This document shows, piece after piece, positions 10,570 to 23,634 of a DNA stretch of 64,000 nt. The stretch is from contig CM056995.1 in the NCBI GenBank assembly GCA_029891345.1, positions 78,865,895-78,929,894 on the forward strand, in the 5' to 3' direction. The notes under the pieces are model-generated. The model made no database searches. It was given only the letters and a program-made list of their open reading frames with translations, and had not been told where the DNA came from. The number at the start of each line of letters is the position of its first letter. Position 1 is the stretch's first letter. A program made the translations under genes and the position numbers. The stretch comes from Dryococelus australis. Lineage: Eukaryota; Arthropoda; Insecta; Phasmatodea; Phasmatidae.

Positions 10570-12010
10570 TGTAAAAGAAAAATGGGATGATGATTATACA
10601 TTAACTGAACCAAACATTGCCTGGAAGTTTATTAATACATTTCTTTGTCATTTTAATCATGCCTTTCCAATAAAATCTGTAATATGTAGCAGTAGCTCAA
10701 AAATAAAATGGATTAGTAAAGGTCTGACAGTCTCAGGACAGAGGTTAGAACACATGGGGAAAAACAAAAATTATACTGCAAGCAATACGAAAAATTATAT
10801 AACAAGTTACTCGGAATAGCAAAGCAGAAATACAATGGGGAAAAAATAGCCCCCTCCTCAAATAAAACAAAGCAATGTGGAACATTATTAATAATGAATT
10901 TAAACCTAAGCAAGGACATGTTAACCTTTCCTTGAAAGTTGATGGTATTAAAATCGAAAATAGCAAGGAAATATATAATAGTTTTAATGACTATTTCACA
11001 AACATCCCACTAAAATTGCAAAATGAACTTAGAGAAATTGATAGTCATTGCATCAGTATGACTTTTTAGAGGGCAGACCCATAGAACAAGCTATTTACAG
11101 TTTTACTGAAAAAAATATGAACTACTTTTGATAAAAGACAATTCTCAACAGGTATATTCGCAGATCTTTCAAAAGCTTTTGACTGTATCGACCACAATAT
11201 TTTATTGCAAAAACTTGAACAGTGTGGAGTAAGAGGTGCAACCAATAATATTTTTAAACCATATCTTGAAGACTGAAAACAGATCAGCTCCATAAGATAT
11301 GACAAAAATCACATTACAGCTGTTGTCCAAAACCAAAACTACTCAACACTGGGACCAATTTTATTCTTAATATTTATTAATGATTTTACAGAACAAATAA
11401 TCATCAGCTCAGCTATAATTTTTGAGGATGACACAAACATTTTGGTAACTAGTTCAAATAACGCTGTTCTTAAAGAAAATATAAAACAAACAGTGACTGA
11501 GATGTCTAGTTGGTTCCAGTATAATAAATTAATATTAAATGTAAACAAAAATGTGCTCATGAGTTTCATGTATAGAAATAAACATACAACGCAGGATGAA
11601 AGATGCACAACAATAGAAGAAGATGCGCTCATTGTAGACAGTAATTTAACATGAAATGATCATGTTGATAGTGTCTGCAAAAAATTGAATTCAATGTGTT
11701 TTGCGGTACATACCTTAAAAGAGATTTGTAAAAATAATACAATACTTGCATACTAATTCCCAAATATTCAGCCCATGATGAATTATGGAATCCTAATTTG
11801 GGGTAAATCGACAAAATGGAAAAAGGCAGAGACTCAAAATTTACATCAAATTCATACTATGCTGGGGCAAAACTAATAAATAACCTACCCAGTCATTTGA
11901 AGTACATTAATAGTTTACAGAAGTTAAAAAGAGCTGTTAAATATACTTTATAAATGCCTTCTATTCCGTAGAAGAATACTTACGTAAAGATAAATTTCTA
12001 CAATACAGAA
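10570..12010 (+). pseudogene. LINE (non-LTR) reverse transcriptase remnant
   Basis: Truncated non-LTR retrotransposon ORF2. Pre-RT text at 10575-10720 (KFINTFLCHFNHAFP, KWISKGL) is typical of Jockey/CR1-type LINEs. RT motifs follow in several frames: [14 protein letters not shown] near 11165-11205, LGPILFLIFINDF near 11345-11390 and the FADD box as FEDDTNIL near 11418-11440, so one catalytic position is altered (Ala to Glu) but Asp-Asp remains. The open frame 11442-11654 (SWFQYNKLILNVNKN) is the usual segment after FADD. The C-terminal tail LPSHLKYINSLQKLKRAVK lies at about 11885-11940. Frames change at least five times. Exact clade not determined. Confidence 0.85.
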
Positions 12011-14499
12011 CAATACCGAATAAGGAGACTTCATGATTTACCTTGTTTCAATCTAATGTAGACTTTACCAATTTATACTTTAATATCTGTACATGAGTTG
12101 TAACTACTTGTAATGCAACCAAATGTAGTCTCAACATATTTGTAGGGCTGCTAGATTTAACAAGTGTGTAAATTTTATTATTTTTCCATTATATATTTTT
12201 ATGTTAATGTAATTGTGAGCAAATATCCATATTGCATTACAAAAATTATAAAAATAACAATAATTGACAAGTCCTTTACAAAGTGGATGTATATGGGATG
12301 CAAAAAAAAAGTGTGCTTCGTGAAATGGCAAATACTCTAGCCGCTACACCTCCATGGCCTCCATCATCTTAAGATGGGAGGAGTTGAGAAAGGTTTGGTG
12401 GTTTGTAATAACCATGGTATTGAGAGCCAATGACGGTGAAATATGGCAGACATGGAGCAGCATTGAAATGCAAGGGTGGGGAAAACCTCGAGACAACATG
12501 CCAGCCAGCAGCATCAATCAGCACAATTCCTACATGTGAAAATCTGTGATTAACCTCACAGGGAAACCAACATGGATCACATTGGTGGAAGGCAAGTGGC
12601 TTACCACTATGACCACCGCAGCTCCCCCCCCCCCTTGGGGAGGGAGGAGTGGAACCTAATTTCTTCAGCAATAATGCTTTTTCTTAGAGGAGTGTATGTT
12701 AAGTTTCTGCTGCACAGTTCTGAGATATTGAAACTGAATAGTTTTTAATGTATTCAGAGGAGAATTCACACTATAAATAATAATTGCACAAGTTGGTAGG
12801 TAACAACAAAGAAATTTCATCACAAGTGTATCTGTGGACCACTCTGGCAGTGGTTAGTACATGTGCGCTTGTTATCGATATATTGCGGTGCATGCATATT
12901 TCACCCATTGTAATTCAAAATGTATCTTAATCTAATTAAACTACCCAAAGTAACCTAAAATGCTGGCGAATAAGTTTTCATATATTTTGACCTAATCATA
13001 GGGTGATTCCTTTATTATCCCTAAAAGTGTATTTCTAGAAATAATATCATATTGTAGTTTTCTCTCCCAATGTGAAATTTTTTAACATGTTGGGCTGAAT
13101 TAAAATTGTGGCTACTGACTGACTAAAGCCATGGAAGAATGAAAATGAACTGGCTACAACCGCAGTAAGAAAACTGTTACGCGACTAGTGAGAAATGAGC
13201 ACAAAAAAAAAGACAGACTGTACATGTATAGCAGATATTTTCAAACAGTGTTTTGGCTAATCTAGTATTTATTTTATCTATTTGTGATGAAAAGTTTTGT
13301 GGGAATCGTGTTTCGGGATATTTAAAATGTGGTATACATGTTAATAATTGCGTTGACTTTAAATAATTCGAAATCTTACTGTACCGCAAAATTCATTTAA
13401 TAACCACGTTTTTGTTATAAGCTTGCACTGCACTGACTCTCGTGGTTGGAAATGTTGTCTCATTATTGGCTGGCGTAGAACTCTGCATAAGAGTTTAAAA
13501 TATTCAATCCTCTTAACGTAGCTACCACGAACAGGCCGCCATCTTACGCCGTTATGTTGCGTTGTAGCTGGTGCCATATACACGTGTGGATTCAATTTTT
13601 TATTGTTAATTCTTACTGTGATTGTAACCGGGGCTTACACCCTTGGTACTGAATTGCACTTTTGGAGAAAGATGGAACACAATTTTTGTAGATGTAGGGA
13701 ATAAAATTATCCATAAATGTCTCCTGTCCCTCCCCCATTTTTTTCTTCTGAAAAATTTCTCAAATACTTGATTGTCCAGTGTACCAAAGGTAACTTAACC
13801 CGGTCCAACATTGTAGATGCAAGAAACCATTTACTATATTCACATTAAATATGTACAAAGGAGATGAAGTCATATTGGAAATAAACCTCTCAAGTCATTG
13901 CCAGTGTTAGAAATTTAAATATAAATGCCAGCAAATAATTATTCATTCGTGGCTCAGGAACAAAGTGAACTTTGCCTTCCAGAAATTCAGCTAGGCTGCT
14001 GGTCGCCATTTTGTTGCACTCATTACTGATACGCAACCTGTAAAACATTACACGACAACGGTAGAACGTTTGTTATACTTTATTAAATCATTTAGTCAAA
14101 AAATAGTTTTCCACAAATCCTGATATATGAGCACTATATCTAAAACACGTGCTTATTGTCGCACATAACCCAATACTGGTCCTCGCACACACTCACAATC
14201 TGTAGTTTTATGAGGAAATTATTTGATTGCACACCTAATACAAGCCAATAATAAACTAGTAAAACTTCACACGTGAATTGTAATATATATTTATTTATTC
14301 ATTAGCTTCATTGTTCAACACAAAATGCTTCGAATGTAACCTTTCTCTCAACGTCATTCTATTGTAAACACAATGTTTTGGGTTACTGTCAAGATGGCGG
14401 CTACAGCCCATAGTAAAACCACCTATCTCCAGCGGCTTCACCTACGTCATAACATGCCATTTCCTGTATACTCCTAACTCCATGGCTGAAAATCAGCCC
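12011..14499. other. no gene seen; possible transposon end at 13383
   Basis: No supported gene. At about 13355-13383 the sequence ends in TTCGAAATCTTACTGTA, which resembles the right end of a pogo-like element, but I could not find its left partner. CCATGG-rich and C-run text near 12350-12640 has no coherent frame. Confidence 0.4.
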
Positions 14500-14863
14500 T
14501 AGATCCTCAGGCTGGGCAGCTGTCAGTCTGTCAATACAAGATGACGGGCTGCGGCCGCACGCCCGCCGCCACTGCTGTTGTTACAGGGCCAGTTCACTTC
14601 GTAACAGCGGCCCGGCATTGGGAAAACATGCTAATAGATGCGATTCACGTCAATGTGTTGAAATTATATGAAATGTAGGTGGCGTGTTGGCCTCTACACT
14701 GGCACGATGAGGCCCGGCAATGTTTACAGGAATATAAATATTTTGTGCTGTCTACATGAATTAATTATCCCAAATTTTTCATCAAAAACTTTTGACGTTG
14801 CCTATACATGCACATGGCCTCACTCGCCATAGGTACCGGTAACATAAAAACACATTTTATTTG
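14500..14863 (+). repeat. dispersed repeat, copy 2
   Basis: Direct repeat of 7958-8335, with the same block order. It is not surrounded here by the 175-bp array or by the TIRs of the first copy, so it may come from a differently built relative. No protein is conserved between the copies. Confidence 0.8.
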
Positions 14864-15296
14864 CACACACTTATCTTTATTCACTTTACACATAAAATTG
14901 ACTTCATGAGAAAAAAAAACAATTGCCCACCATAAAAAATTAGCAAATTACGTAGGCATGGGCGCACACAAACTTAAAAATAATAATTTAAAAAAAAGTA
15001 CATTGAATTAAATTTGAAGTTATAGTAAAAACTAGTCTGTATAATGTGCCGCTGTTTTACAGCAAAAGAGGAGGGATAATGGAAGCGAAAAAAAAGACAG
15101 GGAGGGTAAGGTAGAGACGGCGGCATGTGACTAGGACAAAGAATCCTCACTGACCTGACCTGCAGCTCCCCCCTCCCCCCCCCCCCCAAGCCTAGGGTGT
15201 TTCCACGGACAATACACCAGTGTCCCTTCTGGAATTAAGTAATTTATTGCACGCTGCTTGGGACAACCAATATCAACGTCTATGATGGTAAAGGCC
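14864..15296. other. no gene seen; A- and C-rich tracts
   Basis: Low-complexity A-rich stretches (14908-15000) and a C run at 15175-15187. No gene or repeat family recognised. Confidence 0.4.
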
Positions 15297-15394
15297 AGGC
15301 CATTCATGGTAAAGTGAGCACTTTAAGGATAAAAATGGCCGAAAGGAAAAAGCAACCAGGCCGTCAAAAGTACTCACTTTACCGTGAACAGCCT
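15297..15394. mobile_element. short TIR element (98 bp), AGGCTGTTCAC family
   Basis: A 98-bp unit with roughly 28-bp inverted ends: the left is AGGCCATTCATGGTAAAGTG and the right, read on the other strand, is AGGCTGTTCACGGTAAAGTG. A 414-bp element with the same ends is at 30028-30441, which shows that this is a family of non-autonomous elements. No target duplication is obvious here. Confidence 0.6.
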
Positions 15395-15667
15395 ATAGCT
15401 TGAGAAATGCATGACCACTAACATAAGTAAGGGCTAGTTTTCTATAGACTGAAAAGACTGAAAACCATGGATAATAGAAAATAGTACCGCCGTTGGAGAA
15501 AACGTCTGCAAAACAAATCCGTGCATAACTGAAATTGTGGTTGGCGAGGGATTACTGTACCTATTTTTAGACGTGCCTCAAATTTTTTACTTTTTCGACC
15601 CAAATTTTTCACGGTTCCTCGGGACTGGGTTGTAATAGATAAGTGGTAGTAATAAATGGGGTCGTAA
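15395..15667. other. no gene seen; possible transposon end
   Basis: Contains GGCGAGGGATTACTGTA ending at about 15556, again like the right end of a pogo-type element, without a recognisable partner. The errantivirus-like RNase H begins just after. Confidence 0.35.
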
Positions 15668-16048
15668 TGGAGGGGTTTTACAACAGAAAGAGAACTGGGA
15701 GCTATCAAATATTTCTGCATATATTTTAGACAGTACCTGTATGGCTGGAAATTTACTATAGAAACTGACCACTCAAGTTTAAGATATTTAAAGAACATGG
15801 CAGAAAACAACCTCAAAATTCAGAAAATGGCAGTTGTGGCAGTGGCATTTGACTTTGAGGCTAAGATACGTAAGGGTAGATTAAACACAATACCAGATGC
15901 CTTAAGCAGGATTTCCACAGTAGGAACAACGCGCTCTAGACAAATTACCATGAATAACAAAAATTTCAAGGAAAAGGACCCCATCCCAAATTCACAAAGC
16001 TTATATAAAATATTAGCTGAAGCTATATTACAAAACTGTGAAAAATAA
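15668..16048 (+). pseudogene. RNase H fragment of errantivirus-like pol
   Basis: A continuous frame with the typical C-terminal RNase H motifs: TTERELGAIKYF, YLYGWKFTIETDHSSLRYL and RKGRLNTIPDALSRI. These correspond to the T-E-x-E-L-x-A, TDH-x-x-L and DALSR signatures of Ty3/gypsy. The N-terminal half with the first catalytic Asp is not found upstream, so only a fragment is present. The integrase follows after about 350 bp of broken spacer. Confidence 0.8.
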
Positions 16049-16398
16049 CAGGAAATAATGCAATATATTACGAAATATGAGAATCACATTATGCTGAACA
16101 AAAACATTCACTTCTTGAACTCGTAAGAACGCTAGATCCCACCACAAACATAAGGTTTTTAGATCATTATCAAGACAAAATGGTAAAGCCAATCTTGAAA
16201 GCAGAAGCGAAAATATACAGCATAAGCATAGAATTAATCCAGGAAGGCCGCACAGATGAAATGAATTAAAGCATGATTCATCCAGTACTTAACATACAAC
16301 TATTACAAATAGTTAAGCAAAACAAAACATTATTTATTCCAGAATATAATCATCATGATGAATTTGTTCAAATTGAAAACTAAACAGACATAATTAAT

Positions 16399-17415
16399 TT
16401 GTTAGCAACACAAACAAATACAAATTCGCCATTTCAAGGGGAATATGAAAATTATGCACATATTACAAAACTAAAAACAGCATTATTAGAACCTCAAAAA
16501 GCAGAAGCCAAATACCTCAAACTTGCCAGGCGATACAGCATTGCAGCAAATGGAGAGATCACTTTAAGAGTGCGTACACCAGCTGGTGAGAAACACGTAA
16601 CGTTGGTCCCCAAACCTTATCAATAGGAAATCATTATGGCTCATCATGATTCCCTATTGGTAGGTAGCCATTTTAGGACATTCAAAACTTTAGCAAAAAT
16701 TAAACAAGGCTATTACTGGGACACTATGAATTCATACATTACTAAATATGTAAAAAATTGTGAAATCTGTCAGAAAACAAGTAGCAACAAAAAACCAATT
16801 GGAAAAATACAATCAATAGATTGGCGGGGGGGGGCCCCACCAACTTCTACAAAGGTGAGCCTTGGATGCTAAAGGACTCATCAAAAAATCTAAACAAGGA
16901 AATAGATTTTTTTATATATATATATTAGTTATGACCAAATTTGCAAGTAATTCGTAGTTGCTAAAGCAGTATAAAACATAGATGCATCCACATGCGCAGA
17001 ATTTATAAAAGAGGTAATATTAAGTTACGGTTGTCCCGAACAAATACTAACTGATCGCAGAACATTGTTTAATAACAATTTGCAGCAAATTTATTAAAAC
17101 AACTACAGATAAAAAAGTTAAAGACATACGCATACAACCCAGCCAGCAATGATCTTGTCGAAAGTAAAAATAAAGTTTTAGGACAATAGCTAACCACGCA
17201 TGCACAGGATGACCCACAAAAACTGGGATAAATATCTTGATTTCATAGTTTTCAACTACAACACCACAGTGAACACAAGTACTAGGTACACACTGTTTTA
17301 CATGCTACACAGTCAGGAAGCTGTACAACCAATTCATGTTCCTTCGGTAAATTTTCAGTATGATCACCTAACTGGGAGGCACAAATACAGCAAAATTGAG
17401 AACAAGCAAGGGTAA
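16399..17415 (+). pseudogene. integrase of errantivirus-like element, broken
   Basis: 16399-16626 is the pre-integrase linker. 16636-16872 holds the HHCC zinc finger: HHDSLLVGSHF, then KQGYYWDTM and CEICQ. The frame is lost at a G homopolymer near 16826-16833. Core text resumes in other frames, including SYGCPEQILTDRRTLF near 17020-17070, where the second catalytic Asp sits in TDRR. The last part, 17200-17415, has NWDKYLDFIVFNYNT, the W...l..FaYNt segment ending the core. The residue normally Glu in the third motif lies in broken text near 17160, so I cannot assign it. Confidence 0.75.
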
Positions 17416-17732
17416 ATTTAATTGGAAACCGAAAAGATCAGAAACTGTATTTTGATAGAAAGCAAGACGTTAATACATTTAAAATAGGAGATTACTAATG
17501 GGTAAAAAACCATGCACTGCATAAAGGCCCCAATATAAGTATAATCTGCCTTTCTTAATAGAAGAAATTTTAGGTCCATCTACACTGCTTATTCAAGTGG
17601 TCCACTCAGGCAAAAATCAATACGACACAGTCTGGACACGTAATGTTACAAGCGCACAAGTGAACAAATAAAATAACAGTAAAGAAATAAAGTTTAACAT
17701 GTTATTTCTATATTTTCCAGGTACCACGTGAA

Positions 17733-20136
17733 ATGGGAGGATGGAGTATAGCAACTGTCACCCTCAGTCTTTGCACAATAAAGGTGATGCAGCCAAGGAC
17801 AGCATACCAAACACACGCCGACATCTACTGGAATCAACAAATGCCTGCGCTGCAGTATGAAGAATCGTTTCCTTTAGTATATAACATGCCACTAAACAAA
17901 CCTACACTACCAGAAACTCTTAATATTTGTATTCACAAAAGTTGCGCAGTGAACTCTTCCAGTATATGCACAAATGCGCAAACCATAAAAGATTACGTAA
18001 ACTCGCAGCAAGAGAATTTGTTAATTAAATTTTTAAAGGAGACCGAAATTTCAATTAGTAAAAGACAAAGAGAGGTATACAAATATTAGGAGATCTGGGT
18101 ACATGGTGGTGTAACATATTACCTGAGAAACATTTTGATAAATTGGTCACTAACGACAAGTACCTGTTCACAAAATTTAACAACTTTCAAAGGAGGATTC
18201 AAAGTACAAATACGTTGTTAAATTTCACTATTGTAACACCATTACATGTAAAAATTAAACCGGAAACAGAGCCAATCAACTAGCGGATGCAATAAAGGCA
18301 ATTACAAAAAACTCGAAATTAACCAGATTAACTCGCTAACTCAAAAGGATGAAGAAATTACTTTACATCAATTATCCATGAACATTATATTACACCCACT
18401 GAATACAGTAATAAGGGAGCAAGAAATATTAACATATATATTCCAGCAGCTAACAACAGAATTACGTAAGATCGAACAGCAGATAAAACAACAAAGTTTA
18501 GAACTTACCATACCTATAGGGGAAGTAGATAAATACTACTCTAGCCCCATTACCCAATGTGTCATTTCAACAAAACAATTTCTTAGCAAGTCCAGGTTCC
18601 CGTAGTAGCAAGTCATAGGACATGGAAGATATACACAATTATTCCCACTTCTTATAGTTATTACAATCAGACGTGTTACATAATAAATTAAAAGGTAACA
18701 GTTACGATAGATGCTAGAACTCATGAAATAAGGGAGATAGATATCAGATCAGAAAAATTCGAAAACATTTATAATATTCCTCAGGAAAGTATGTTGACAA
18801 AAGAGCATCAATGCATTAAAGCAGCTATACTTTTAATTACACGTATGAGCTACTACATCACTCATTGTAGATTTCAATATAGAAATGAAACTGCATTAAT
18901 AATTGAGAAAATATTCTCGCAACAATATGTCATTGCAAACTATAAATCAGACCTAATGGTGGTATGTACAAATGGATCACTTAACAAACCTACTAACAAA
19001 ACTAACTAACCTCAGTAGCATAGAACTACAAATTCCATGCAGATGTCACTTGAAATATAATGGGAATGTAATAATAGAAGCAATGTATTTATGTGAGATG
19101 TGCGCACCAGAAAATACACAGGTACAAACTGTCATACCCCTACAATGGCTAAAATACAAATCCTTCCAAATCGACCAGTAAGCACTTAACATGGGAATTT
19201 ACATGAATACAATTAATGAATCCTTTGATAGTAATTGGAAGGCTCAATATGTAACACTTGACATGCTACCAGCGGACTCGCCAATGATGTAGCAGTCTTT
19301 CTTCAGAAGGCAATATTTTATATACAATTTCACGTGGAATACTCTTACGCAGACCTGCCATTTTAACAGATTTTATCAGTTTTTACGGATTTTAACACTC
19401 TAGATTTTTTTTCAAGCATTTTGCTCAAAGTGGCTGCTGTGTACACGCGACACTAACGCCCACAATCATGTGTCTCATCAGTTTCAGTGATGCATTTGTT
19501 TGAAAGATTCTTGCAATGGAGGTGAATAATTAAGCGAAATATTTGGACATACGCCATTGCTTCAATAGTGATGTCCAAAATGTTTTGCTTCATTATTCAC
19601 TGGTGCAGGTATACAGTTAGCTACATATTTCTGTTCCTCTGGCTGTATGGTCACATGCAAAGGCCAAGGCCATTATTGAAAAGAACCTTTGCGCAAATTT
19701 CTGTTTTTACACATGCAAACCGAATTTGGTGACTGTGTTTTGCGTTTGGCATTGATATCACAATGGCGAGGAAAGAAAAATGATCGCAGATACAGTAGTT
19801 TTATAAACTAAAGTATAAGTGTGAGTGGAGAAAAGAATTACCATGGTTTGTACATACTAAACCATAACAACATTAAATATGTAAAAGTCATTCATATCTA
19901 CTTTTTTTCTGTAATTTGAAATTTTTTTAATTCCAAGGATTTTACAGGATTTGAACCAACGTTTCAAGGATTTTACAGGATTTTTATTTACAGGAACCAG
20001 GATTTCAGCTTCGGGGCTGGTGGCAACCTGCTATTACGTGATCACCGCAGTAATGATTATTTTGATGACATCTATTGTTTTGTTATACATAAAGATATTA
20101 CAAATATCCGCATTAGTGACAACACTATCTACATGA
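17733..20136 (+). pseudogene. errantivirus-type envelope (F-like), broken and interrupted
   Basis: Third ORF after pol, in the position of the envelope gene of insect errantiviruses, which is related to baculovirus F fusion proteins. The first open part (17733-18089) contains several cysteines and ends at a basic KRQREV site that could be a furin-type cleavage site. A Gly-rich start of the membrane-fusion subunit follows in another frame, then a helical, Gln/Glu-rich stretch at 18378-18605. A cysteine-rich part is at 18972-19181. A hydrophobic membrane anchor (YYVITAVMIILMTSIVLLY) is encoded at about 20030-20090, with a stop near 20135. Stops, frameshifts and a 681-bp MITE insertion make it non-functional. 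Assignment rests on layout and features, not on alignment. Confidence 0.55.
19350..20030. mobile_element. hAT-like MITE, copy B (681 bp), nested in env
   Basis: Second copy of the element at 3918-4592, same orientation. It starts CAGACCTG and ends GCAACCTG and is flanked by CTCTTACG (19342-19349) and CTATTACG (20031-20038), an 8-bp duplication with one mismatch. Internal blocks shared with copy A include TTCATTATTCACTGG, CATATTTCTGTTCCT and GGCCATTATTGAAAAGAACC. It sits in the env pseudogene, so it inserted after that retroelement did. Confidence 0.75.
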
Positions 20137-21289
20137 TACAATAAAGACAGGGATGAGTACTTACTGACGAGCGCTCCTATCTCGAGGGATAGTGGTTAAG
20201 GTGCTGATTACCCTCCCGAATTACTCAAGTGGTCCTACCGTGATGTATTAGAGTTTATACTGGCCCGGTGGGTTGTGATACATTGGGGGGGGGGGGGGGG
20301 GGGGGGGGGCTTAGTGGAAGGATACCATCAGAAGAGAGGGGATTCAAACCCCAGAGTGAGGCGGCACAAGATTGTTTCGCAACCAGGGAGTTCAATCTTC
20401 CTCACTACTAAGATTGCCAAGAGGCAGGACGCCAGTTATCCTGGGGTGTATGAGATGTGAGGGGGGGGTTTAAACGATTATGTTGGTGGGGGCAGATTAT
20501 CTGGCTGGAGAGATCGGGGCTATTCGTAGTGGCCGCGCAGGCCAACATGCGGGAACGTAGTTTGTAGGGGGAGAAACTACGTGACCGTCTTCCCCAAAGC
20601 CAACTTAATCAAAGACGAATTTGGTCCGTCCTTCGGTGGGACTATCATGGTTGTGGCAACGCTTGCTACTGGTGGCGGAGTCTCCTGTTGGGTACGGTAT
20701 GTCAGATCTGGATCATATTCTGGCCAACAAGCACCTAAATACTTATTTAAAGGCGACCAGTTATCAAGAGGGACAAACTAAGATATTGGCCTAGGTATGA
20801 ATTCAGGTTACGTAGGGGGATGTTCAACCTCGTTCGTGGCTTCGTTATCGGGGTTAGAATTCAAAGTCGTCTGTAAGACACGGCGTTCTCTACGTAATAT
20901 GTGACACTTAGTGCCACCCTTCTTATGGTTCATCTGTACTGTCCCCTGACCCTTCCACAGACGTGCAGTCCTGGGGGCGTGGCTTGTTCAGTTACACCCA
21001 AGGCACTGACGTAAGACGTGCAGTCACGTGTTGGGACGTCATCGAAGGTGTGCAAGAACACCGGAAACCCAGGAGTTGCAGTGTGTCTTGTGCAGACTAA
21101 GGCTTTCTGCAAGTCCATCTCCTGTGGAGTTCGGTGCGCCTCACTGCTAGTCTTCAGCGGGGTTTTGTTATTACACCTTTCGCAAGAATTACTAACTGAC
21201 ATTCAAAAGAATATAAAAATAACAATTGTGACCCAGGGACTAAAGTTAAAATGATGGTAAGCAAACACTTTAAATTTATGGAAAATTTA
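20137..21289. other. no gene seen; 25-bp G run
   Basis: Contains a run of 25 G at 20285-20309 and G-rich text to 20480. A TAGTGGTTAAGGTGCTGA block at about 20190 resembles a tRNA A-box and GATTCAAACCCC near 20340 resembles a B-box, but they are 145 bp apart and no clover-leaf can be drawn. The 3' LTR of the upstream retroelement may lie here but was not delimited. Confidence 0.4.
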
Positions 21290-21965
21290 TTACGTTACTA
21301 GGAAAATTGGGAATTCCCGGTTAATCTATAAACTAGCTAATCAAGTATAAAACGAGTTACACAAGTACACAGGTGAAGGTGAGCCTGATAAAAATGACGA
21401 TAAAAATACTAGTTTTTAATTCTAAATAAAGTACACTCTTTACAGCGTCTTTAATTTTACGGGGTTATCCAGAAGGGTAAATTACGTAATGGCGACCTAT
21501 TACCACGAAGTCATGAAAGTTGATTGGGGTAAAGGGTACAGGGTATAGGACGTCGGGTTTACCTCTGGTCAGCTGGTGCAGTTGACGAAGAGCCTTCTCC
21601 AAGCTGCAGGGATGGTGCAGTCTTCTCAATCTGCACAGGTGGTTGAAGCAGTGTTGCAGGTTTCTGGAGAGGAGAAAGGTCTTCTGCAGACCAGGGAGTA
21701 CTCACTGACCTATGCAGCCGGTGAACCCGGCAACTCTGCCAGGTAGTGGACTTACTTACATACTGAAAAAATTCCTTGATCAGCAATCATACAAGGATGC
21801 AGGGTAGAGTAGCCTTCCAACGTAGGGGCATGTTTATCTGGGTTACGGCAGCACCACTCATTTCTTATCTCCCTGCGTGGAGGCGACGACAAATTAAAAC
21901 ACCTCTTTTTGAGGCTGGCGGGATATGACGTCACAGGGTAGCACAGGTGCTGCTATCTCGTGTTG
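21290..21965 (-). repeat. inverted dispersed repeat, left arm
   Basis: The reverse complement of this stretch resembles 23635-24310 in block order: AGCAGCACC, TGACGTCAT, a Pro/Ala-rich GC segment, TCAACTTTC-TGA, CGCC/GGTAATRACG, CCCTTCTGGA and TTCACCTTCACCTG. The copies are diverged and differ by small indels. Element type is unknown; it could be an LTR or a non-autonomous element. Confidence 0.55.
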
Positions 21966-23634
21966 CCACAAGAACTTCTTCCACAGCTAAATGTAGGATA
22001 GTGGTTCATCAAAATTATTTTATTTATTCACTGGGGTGGAGAATACATGCCAGGTTCTAGGCGGGCAGTACGTTTCATAATTAATTGTGTTGATCGTTTT
22101 TTGTCAGAGGCTGTCCAACGCGTGGAGTTCCTTTGGTCGGTACGTGAAATTACTTTGCCAGTGTTTATGACTTGCCCCGAGCTCCCATCGGCTCGAGATG
22201 GGGCGAAATCGCATATAGAGAGTGCAAGCGCGCTGCACAGCATGTTCGCATGCATCATTACAAATCAGTAGTATATCCGGCCAGGGAAAATTATCAATAC
22301 ATAATCCCAAAGGCATTGCAAACAAGCACCACAAAGGCACGCAGGAGAAAGTTACGTACCTTCAGTTGGCACTACTGCGCCAATAGCGACGCTCACTTAC
22401 TGACGAATCCGGCAGATATTTTATATCGTACTAACTCCCGCTAAAATAAAGAAAGATCACGCACTCAAAGTTAAGGGTGACACAATATTTATTGCAGAAA
22501 AAATTTCCGCATGTACTGAGCGCAGATACTATTTAACGTACAGCGCGGTACACAACACGTGTTCAGACTCAGCCGGCCGACCACATCATAGACATGTAAA
22601 TTAATGTATAGCGAGAAACAAAGCCTAAAATAAAAGATGCATACAATAAATTAAACAAGAATATAGAATTTCATAACACAAAGTAATTACGTGTCACAAA
22701 AACAATACACTTTCATGTCATGTCACCGCACGAGTCACAAAAAATATCAGGGACCCGCTAACGCAGGCAAACAAACGAACAACAAAACGTTTATGCTGAC
22801 CTTGCCTTCTTGATGCAAAGCGGACGTAGTTCTCACTTCTCTCGTCAGAGCACAGTACCACACAGTAACAGCGACAGGAAATAAGCTCAACACTGTAAGA
22901 TAAGTATTTGGAACTACAAATGCTCTGGGGTTACGTCAAAATTATACTAATTAAAGTTACAAGAGGCATGAAAGGACCAATGTTAATGTAAAATAGGTAT
23001 AGATTGCAAGAAAAATTTTAAAAGATCACGAGAATAAAAGTATCATATTTTCACAAAGTATACAAATTGGATAATATATAGCATAGAAAGACAAGACAAA
23101 TGTATATAGACAATATGTATATATCAAACAAATTAAAATAAATATATAACAAAGGCTATAAAAAGCAAAGAGAGGAATGCCGTGGCATGCGCGCATAATG
23201 CAACAAATCCCAATTCTCGTACGGATGGCGACTCATAATTTAAGTTAATGTAGAGGATAAATTGTACCTTATCCTTACATCCCACCCTCCCATCACGACA
23301 TGAAGCTCATCCACAAAAATCATGTCACACACACACACATATAGATGCATACCACCCTGCTGCACAGCACACCTGTACCCTCTACAGGAAGGTTTCGCCC
23401 TATCAGCAAGTGTTGAGAGCATTTGGGGCAAGTCAAAAGCAGCAGACAATTAATCCCGTGGCTACAGGGTTGATTCTACATGTTGGACAATTACAAACAC
23501 ATGAATAATGAACCCAATTAATTAATGAAATTGTACTGCACGCCCAGAATTCGGCATGCGTTCGCCACCCCCAAGACGGAAGATTGTTTTACCCACCGAG
23601 CCATGCACACGCTAAAGCAGATAAGTAAATAACC
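21966..23634. other. no gene seen
   Basis: Spacer between the two inverted repeat arms. Several short open frames at 22028-22444 overlap on both strands and carry no motif. The remainder is AT-rich with a (CA)n run near 23330. Confidence 0.4.

Larger units (their letters stand above)
15668..20136 (+). mobile_element. errantivirus-like retroelement remnant (pol + env)
   Basis: 3' portion of an env-bearing Ty3/gypsy element: RNase H, integrase, then a third ORF with the layout of an insect errantivirus envelope. gag, protease and RT are absent, so it is 5'-truncated or rearranged. All reading frames are interrupted. A hAT-like MITE (19350-20030) has inserted between the env ectodomain and the transmembrane segment. 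I could not identify LTRs with confidence. Confidence 0.75.

Noticed and set aside
20160..20360. tRNA or SINE promoter (A- and B-box-like blocks)
   Set aside because: Boxes are 145 bp apart with a 25-bp G run between; no clover-leaf can be formed.
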